Source of the DNA: Trematomus loennbergii
Lineage: Eukaryota > Chordata > Actinopteri > Perciformes > Nototheniidae
DNA: 64,000 nt
Assembly: GCA_012861695.1 (NCBI GenBank)
Contig: JAAOOA010000056.1
Coordinates: 6,550,207 to 6,614,206 of the forward strand
Reading direction: 5' to 3'
Shown here in pieces: positions 36,001-45,000 of the stretch (within the stretch, counting starts at the first letter, position 1; every line of letters starts with the position of its first letter). The notes under the pieces are model-generated. The model searched no databases. It worked only from the letters and a program-made list of their open reading frames with translations, and was not told the origin of the DNA. A program made the translations under genes and the position numbers.

Positions 36001-39000
36001 TTCATCACTGCAGCACTTAAACATGCTTTACAAAGCAATTTCCCTTTCACAATAAAAGCCTTAGACATATACACTGCATCATTGTCAGAGAGAATTTCCC
36101 TAAAAGGCAGGTCAACAAAATAGCGAACAAATCCAAAAAACAACGTACAGTTTCTATATTTAGAGGAACAACCGGGAAAGTGTTTTCTTAAGAAACTCTA
36201 CAAAGAGCGCAAAGGAGGAGAGCGATAAAATCCTTTCTTTCTACTTATCTAGATCAGTAAGTAACAAAACCTGCCTACTTATTTTGAATGACGTTTTTCT
36301 TTCTCTGCTCTTATTAAGGCTATAAGATAGGGGTTTTAGTTCTTTAAGATTCTTACGGTTATTTCTTGCTTTAGTTAGTAACATTAGCCAGGCTGCTAAC
36401 ATTAGCCATGTTGCTAATCATGTAAATCATGTGAAAAGGGAAAATGTTTTCTAATTGTTCTAGTATAAGGAAATCCAGTCTCTGTTTATCACTTGAGAAA
36501 AAGTTGTATAAAAGTGTAGTTCCATCTATATCTGCATATTCTACACGAACACTGTGTTCAAACTGAAAATAACTTATTTTAATGAAGCTTTGAACTATTT
36601 GGTACAGCCCTTAATAAGAAGAGAATCTGTTGGTTTACTCTAACAACAAAAGCAGACTCTCTGAACTAATTTGTATTTCGCTATCATGCTGTGATCTTTC
36701 GTGTAGACGATATCAAAGCTGAAATTAGTCTGTATGTCACCTTAGAAGAAGAGGAGTTAGCAATGGGCTCCATTACACCAGATTGCCATTGTTATTAACC
36801 CATCTAAAGTAGACTTGTCTTTTTTGTTGTAAGGTATTGTGTGTCACACTTTTAAACGCTCACTATAGTTTTGCTCTCACACCATGAGCCCTGGGGATAA
36901 CAAATTGTTCCTCTTCTTTGTCTTACACATTGTGGTACAATGAAAAACAATATTGTTGTTTTCCTAAGCAACAACATGATAGAGGTGGGCGTGGGAGAAA
37001 CTACGCTTTGCTGAAATGGAGAAGGCTACAGAGCGACCCAGACACAGGACTGGTGGTGGAAGCTGTTACAGAGTGAACACAGTGTGATACATTGACACAC
37101 TTGAACACTTCCTGATGGTAGAAGCTTGTGCTATGGGCGGTAGAGGGCAGGAAGGTAATGTGATCACAGAGCCATCCAGAATTACCGGAGATGAAAAAAT
37201 AAACTGTCAGAAAGGGAAGGCTACCACGGAGTGGGGTTGCAGTCTAGAAGCTCGGAGAGTTGGATCTGTTAGAGACAATGTGAAGATGTGAGACAGAGGA
37301 ACAGCGTGTGGGTGTCGTGAGCTAGGGTTTTCCTACTGGTGGCTTTGGAAGACTCAGGTGAGCAAAAGCCTACTTGAGAAGAGCAATTGGCAGTAGCATT
37401 CACAATCACCTCTGCATCATTTCAAGAGCCAGGGTGGAGTATTAAAGGGGATGTATTAGGAGAATTATGATTTTCATAATTGTGTTTTTGTAATTGTGTA
37501 GTCACGTGAAACTAAGAATGATTTGCTGTGTCTCAATTTGGAGACGTCCTTGTCCTTTAGTACACCGCCATATAGGACACCGTGCACATGACTGCTGTGC
37601 CCTCAACAGAAGTGACTATCAACGCTGTCAGCTAGCTAGCAAGCTAGCAATGGCATTATACGCAGGAGAAAATCACGACACACTGCTCAATTACACAATA
37701 AAACCAACAGTGGGTTCTTTTCAGCCACAGTATAGTGGCAAATGTATTAAACAGCGAAAACAACCCAAGTGTCTAACATTTTTCATTGGTATAGTGCTGT
37801 TTTCAGCCGCAATAGAAATATGATGTGCCACGTTCCGTAGCTAAAATGACGATCATTGACAGTGTAAATTGTGCAGCGTTCTACACAACCTTTTGAGTGA
37901 ACCATCCGGGTACTTATAGTGCATTTTGCCTTACTTTGCTTTCTGACGCAGTTATGTGCTCAAAACAGCCAATAGAAAAACGGGAGTATGTGAATTGATA
38001 CTTGGTAATTGTGTTTTGTTTATGATATCTTTATATCTACATACGGAGCGGGTCCATTATGTTGCACCACCATGTTTCTATGTTGACCAGGGACAAGTGA
38101 CGACAAAGTACAGTTAAGAGTGCAGAAGCATATAATTGCACTGTAAAAACACATTTAAAATATTTACTCATTTGAATCTGCCTTAAAATGATAATGGTCG
38201 ATATCAATTTAAGTGGAAGAGGTTATGCTGGTTTACATTTGTGATTTAGCAGTAGCTTTGTCCTAGGTGACATAGTTAATTGACAATTTAGTGAGCATGT
38301 TCAAACAGATTGCGTATAGTATGCAGTACGTTAAATTGGATTTTGACTGCAGCCATAGACTGACATTTTGATATTTCATAGCTTTATAAGAACACGTAAT
38401 ATCAACTGTATTCTATTTGAATGTTTATTAACACTAGTCTGTTAATGTACCATGGCGATTTACAGCCTTCTAAATTACTAGGTTGCTGTCAATCTGAAGT
38501 TTTCTTTCCACACAGCTGCTAGTTCAACTGTGATTACTTTAGTCTAAAAATGCAATTAGAAGTGTAATTTCCACTTATCTGCCTCAGTTTCAGGTTCGTG
38601 GTACGAACCTTGTTCACAGCAGACATGTTGGCTTATCACAGCAGGAAAAGCATGGGTGTAGTTGATAACATTCAAAAATGGCTGTATTCTATTTAGGAGA
38701 GCTGCTTCAGGGCACCTTGTAAGATGCATGCTGGCTCATTATCATTACTTACAGGGACACATACTGAACCATGGTTAGCTAAATGTGTGTCACCTGTGCT
38801 TTTGGTACTAAGAGAAGTCAAAATGTCTGCTGTGAAAAAGGTTTATTGTTCATGCTGTCTCACTGTCACACTGACATGGCTTACTGGGACACATGAATGG
38901 AACAGAGCCACGACTAAAGCTGAAGTGCCAGACTTTTAAATATAAATGAACGTCCGTTAAATTCAGGCCTATGCCAAATGAGTTCACACAATGCGGATTA

Positions 39001-42000
39001 AGCCTGTCACCGCCAGGGAAAGCTCTCTGTATTTGGAAATATACTGGAGTTCTCTGACATCTGTACTTTTTTGTCCACCGGCTAAAGTAGTTAATGAATG
39101 TTAAGATTTTCCCAGAAACGTAATGCATCACCATTGGGTTTTTTTGTCTGTAGTGATGAACTTTTACTACCCACTCGCATACATAAGCAGGATTGGCTGG
39201 GTAAGCTGCTAAATGTTGAACCGTTCCTGCATGTTGCTAACAGCATCTCCTCTGCCCCAGGAGCTTCTCCCTCAAATCTTCCCATACAATGTATTTCTTC
39301 TTTAATCCTTCATTCTCCATGTGGAGCATCCACTCCGGAAACTAAGGTTCGACTACACTAATTACTCGGGTTGTCACAATACCAGAGAAGTAATAGACGA
39401 TGCCAATAGAGTGGTGCTGTGATGACGTGTCTTTGTAAACAGACCCGGAAGTTAGCATCACAAGAGGTCTCTCAACAAAAAGCAATGGGATTTCCCATTA
39501 GATTTTGGTATTTTGCAGAAAATCAGCTTTGTATTCACACACATTTATGATACTTAACACGTTTTGTTCAGCATTATAATCTCCACATAGTAATACCACT
39601 TTGAGATTTTCAAAGTGTAAATGCCATTGGCAGCAATAAAAAGCTAACGTAATGCTATAAACAAACATCACAATCACACAGCTGCGCAACACCACTGCAA
39701 AGCTTAAGGTAGACGTGATGTTGATAAGTGTTTTTTTTAGTCACTTGTTTGTAAGTGTTTTTTAGAACAAAACATGAAAATCTCCTCAGCCTGTTTTAAT
39801 GAACTCCCGACCTTATATCAGGCGTCTTACCAGAAACACGTTAAAAGAACTGTTGACTTACAGATAAGATTGCCAGAAGCGTTAAAATGCAAAGCCTTTT
39901 CCGAGTTTAAGAACTCATTACTGCACCACTCTATAGCAGTGAATTCTTTTTTTAAATGTTGGCATCTACTTGGTACCAAAGTATCAAATATCATGACATC
40001 CCAATTCTTGCAAGGGTTAGGGTTGCTGCTCCTTTGGTAATTACTATCACTGCCTTTAATGTTTTGTCATGCTATGACAAGTCAAAAGGTAAATGCACTG
40101 TATATATTTACCACATTTGTAGTCTTTGCGACCCCTCATAGTGCTTTCACATGTCTGCTATAAAGATGAATTGTACCAAAGCCTTTGAACTGATTCTTCT
40201 TTTTGGGAATGCAGCCATTATTGTTGTCAATTACACCTGTGCTTTGATGTCTGCTTGCTGTGTGAAATGTTGTAAAAAAAGACTACTACAACTTCAACAG
40301 CTGCAGTATACTGTTCCTAGGCAAAAAAATGACGTCCGATTCTATGATAAATTAAAGTTATAAATAAAGTTATATCCATTCATACTCTGTTCAAATGTAC
40401 ATATGAACCCAGTCTGCGTCACAACTTTTACAATAAAAGATTGCTTACACTTTGTATCAGCACAAACAATAAGTGCCCAGCCCAACCCAGCACTAACCCA
40501 AAGTTTAGAGGTATGTGTGCATATGTGTGTGTTCTTTGGATAATTTTGTCCCTGAGAGTAGATCAAAGCCTGCACCCTAACCCAGCCTGTTATTATTCAG
40601 CATGTGGAATGTGTGCTGTTGTTCCCCGCCCTCGTCCCTGGCCTGCCTGTGTAATGGGGTGTAAAGTGGCTCAAGCTTCGAGTGTCACTTTTTAGCCGGC
40701 GAACCGACAACAACACCTCCCTCCTCCTCTCCCCCCCCTTCCTCATTAATCTCCTCCTGACTCCCACAGAGTCGGCATGTAGGTTAGACAGAAACAGATC
40801 CCAAAACTGCTCCTGCGTTTTACAAGAAGAACTGAGATGTATCGATCCAACGGCGCCTCAGTCTTTCTGCTGTCCGCACAGCTTCCCACCTCGAGCTGCT
40901 GCAATTTGTCCAAATAAATTACTTCCCCAAAGAAGCACACGTCTCGATTCATTGCACGTGGGCCAATGGAGGAGAAGGGGAGTTAATCAACAGAGCAGGG
41001 GTCTGTGACACTATATTAGTCAGTATGTACTGCAAAACAATATATATCAGGCTGATATTGTTCTTTTCATTTAAAAGTTGTAATTCTAACTACTCTGAGG
41101 TCTTTTAGTGTATGTTGAATTAATACTGCATTGGTTGTGTATGGGATACCCTGAAAGGTTGGTGTGATATTTGTACTAGACGTCGATTAATGTCTAAAGC
41201 AGTAGTTACCAGCCTAACCCTACATCTCTGTGTAATGAGCTCAAGTAACCCTTCATGGACACCATCCAACCCCAGCAACAAACTGTTCTGTCTGCTGCCG
41301 CCTGGTACCACAGCATCGGGACTAAAACCACCAGACTCAGAGACAGGCCATAAGACTGCTTAATGCCTGAGCTTGCACTATTTGTATTGTTGTTTTTTTT
41401 TGTTACGTCTTGTAATTGCATTGTTAAGAAACCCATATCCCAAGTTTTGGGGCTATGGGTTGTATAAACCTTTTGAATCTTTGAATCCATCAGGTTCAAA
41501 TTGTGTTTGTTTCAGTTGCTTTTGAGATGTATTTGAACACTCAGTGTTACAACGGCAGAAACTGAATCTGTTTATCTACTAATAACTGTTTCAACTCTAA
41601 TTATATCAACGGTTTCGCCAACTTTTTAACTCTTTCTGTACTACTTTTAGCACATAACTTCCTGATAACTATTTGAACTCTTTATCTTATTAATTCAACA
41701 GAATACAAATAACTTTAAGATAATCTTGTCATCTCTCTTAAGCTAATTATTTCAACTGTACTTACTTATTACGCTTAGCTATTTCAACCGTATCTCTTTT
41801 GTTTATTTTTCCAACAGTTTACGTATTCATGTTTTGAGTTATTTATTCCAACTGTTCTCATAAGCTTCATTTTGTACTGCTTTTGCATTACTTTCAACAC
41901 ATTTTATGACTTCTTTGCTAGCTTGAGAATGAGTTTATCACATTGGTGACACGTCTTTAAGTTGAGACTTGGGTAAGAGGAATTTGTCTCCTGTGCGATC

Positions 42001-45000
42001 ATCCTATTCGTACCTTACACTTTATTGTGACAATAAAGTTACTACAGATCAGCTTAACAATAATTGCTAATTGGGGATTGTAATTATCCTTCTAAACACA
42101 ATTACGTGAATAAAATCGTTATTGCTTTTGTTTCAAATAAGTTGAGCTCGGGGCCGGATTCTGTCCTAAGGGTGCAGTAAACAAATGTGAGGAGGTGCAT
42201 ATTGTTAGAATGAGTTTTAGTTTGTGTTCCCTCCCTCCTCTCCTAATTAGCCACATTAGAATATGTTGTATGGCAGCTAAAAGAAAGCTGCTCATTATTC
42301 ACTCAACAGGTCATCATTAAGCTAATAATAATAAGGTGATGACTGCTGCACTACTGACTTCTCAAGGTAAACTGAAGCGGTAGCAGAAAGTGTTGAATCC
42401 TCAAAAGGCAGTAATTAGTCTGTGTGTCCCTGACCTGGGAGAAGTTGTTATGGTTCTTTTGTTTTGAATTTGGACCATGTCCTTAGGGTGGGGTGGAGAC
42501 ACGTAAGGATAAAGATGTAAATGCATCATCATATGAGTCAGTTGCTTTGTTCACTTTGCCAGGAATATATCGCCGTCTGTCCCTGCTTAAACCGCCAGAC
42601 TTTTCCTGAAGGTATTACTACGGCACCACAGCAGCAGCGACTTATTTCTTTTGTCAGGTTTTCACACCTCTTGCTGTCGGTCTCTTTACGTGTGAAGAAA
42701 CTATCCATGCTGCTTGCCAAGTTGAAAGTATTATGATGACAGTTCCTGTCTCGGTGCATCAAAGACTGTGTTGTTTAAAATACTTTCATGTCTTCTCTTC
42801 CTCTTGTCATTGTCTCAGAACCTGTTCTGTTAAGTCCCTCTCTTCTTTGACTAAAGAGCTATTGTGTATAGATGGAAAATAAAATCAAAGGTTATATTGC
42901 TACAGCTAAATTACCTTTAAGTGTTTTTAGATGTCACTGTGCTAAAGCTCAAATGAATTTAAATGAGATCAAAGAACACCCTTAAGCATATTATCGTCAA
43001 GTTTGCTTGGAAGACCTGCTGTCAGCATCACTACCAGTTTAAAGACCTTCATGTCATTCTAACACGGTTAAACACAAACTACCTGAGAACCTTTTTGTGC
43101 AGTTTCAGATCATATAAACAGTTAATTCCTAAAAAGTCAAATGTACTCACCAGGAGCACATTAGAAGAAGTCTTCTGATCCCTTTGCTTGCTATGTGTCT
43201 TTGAGTCAGGCTCTTGCCAGCTGGTGTGCCTCTTGGACTTTACATTTAACGTTGTATACATACTGTACATAGGTACAGTGTCCTGAACATACCACCACTT
43301 GCTAAATATAATATATCAAAGCTGTTTTAAAGGTCTTTAAAACACATTTCCTCAATCAGAAATCCTACAAGTTCACCTAAAACTCCAAAACTGGAAGTCT
43401 TGTCTCTCTCTGCTACTGTTTTTTGTATTTTTACATGGAGCCCATCGTTAGCTGGCTGTCATATATTAGCTACCGTCAGGGCCGGTTCTAGACATTTTGG
43501 TGCCCTAGGCGAGATTATGATTTGGTGCCCCCCCCCCCCTCCAAGGAATACACAATAGAATATATAAAGAATAAATGAAATATCTCTACAAAAGACCAAT
43601 ACACTACAAAAACTGAAACGTATTGACATGTTGGTTATATACATAAAGAAGGTTTCAAATGTATTATTCATGCATTTTTTGAATATCTCCAGTTTTAAAC
43701 GATATTTTGGGTTTACTGTCCTATAGTATACATTGGAATAATTTCAAACCTGTTTTTATTTATCCTAATAATTATAAAGGAGTGCCTTGGAAATATTTGT
43801 TTACATAAATTGTGACCAAACCGTTTGAGACCCACTGAGATAACTTAGACTAAAGTGAACTATCTAAACACTCGGAGTCCTTTGCCTCACTGAGCTGTAG
43901 TTATCAGCCTCAATCCAACAACAATCTGCGGTACCGATGCGCGCCCTCTCTCTCTCTCTCTCTTGCTCGCTCCGAGGCTCGCTCGCACTTTGGCTGTGAG
44001 CCACGGGCGCCTGATAAGTCAACATCCCCCACTTTCATCTCTTACAGCGCCCATCGTACAGGGCAAATTAAAAGTGTAACTGGGGTGAAAAGTGTGTTAC
44101 CTTGACTTAATTATGAATGTTGTTACATCAAGTCAAACATGTTTTTTTCCCTCCCAGAACTACCAGCGCAGGCCCCCCCCAGATCTGGCCCCCTATGCCA
44201 AAAACCGGCCCTGGCTACCGTTAGCAGTTGTTTCAGCGGACCCCTCCCAGAACAGCAAACGTCATACAAGTTAACGTTTACCTAGCCCAATCTTCTGACA
44301 AAACAACCACAAAGGGAACAGACTTAGGCTGCCTTTACACGGGAACGTTTGTGTTTACGCACCGTATGCGTTTTCAAAAAAGTCTTCCGTTCACACGCAT
44401 TCGATTCATTTAACGTGTCTGTTCACACGAGACTGCTCGACCCGCTGGAAACGCTGTAGTACATATGCCAGGCCTGTAAGTGGCGCTGCTGCCGCCACAA
44501 AATACACCAAAAGCAGCGAAGAAGACCCCGGAGCATGGTTGCCATGGTTGCCCTTCTGTTTATGCCCCGCGGTGGATTTGGCATGTAGTAGTTCATGTAA
44601 TCCTCCATGTCCACTTGTTGCTGATGGTTGTGGTAGAGGAGCTGTAGATTTTGCACTAACATCTGTAGCATGGTCGAGCTGTAGATGTTGTACTAACATC
44701 TATAGCATGGTCAGTAGCAGTAGCACTAGCAGTAGCTACTGACAGTAGCTACTGACCATGCTACAGCAGTGAGCAGCAGAGGTGGGGAGAGGCGGGGCTA
44801 TGGCTTCATCTATCGGGAAATGATCGTATAGAGGCGATTACACGGAGCCGTTTGACCCCCAGAGCGTTCCGTTTGCAGATCTATCTATTGGGACCCGTTA
44901 TCGTTTGCGGGGTCCGTTTCTATCGTTTTGTTACGGCCTCGTGTAAATGAAAGCGCTATACGCAAGAGAAACTATACGGATACAACCCGTTTCGTTCCCG

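Noticed and set aside
40682..41008. 108-aa open frame in ube3d intron 9
   Set aside because: Low-complexity start, no domain, no homologous feel; chance open frame.
44706..44763. Palindrome catggtcagtagc...gctactgaccatg as a hairpin RNA
   Set aside because: Built from short agtagc repeats inside a MITE; arms are short and imperfect.
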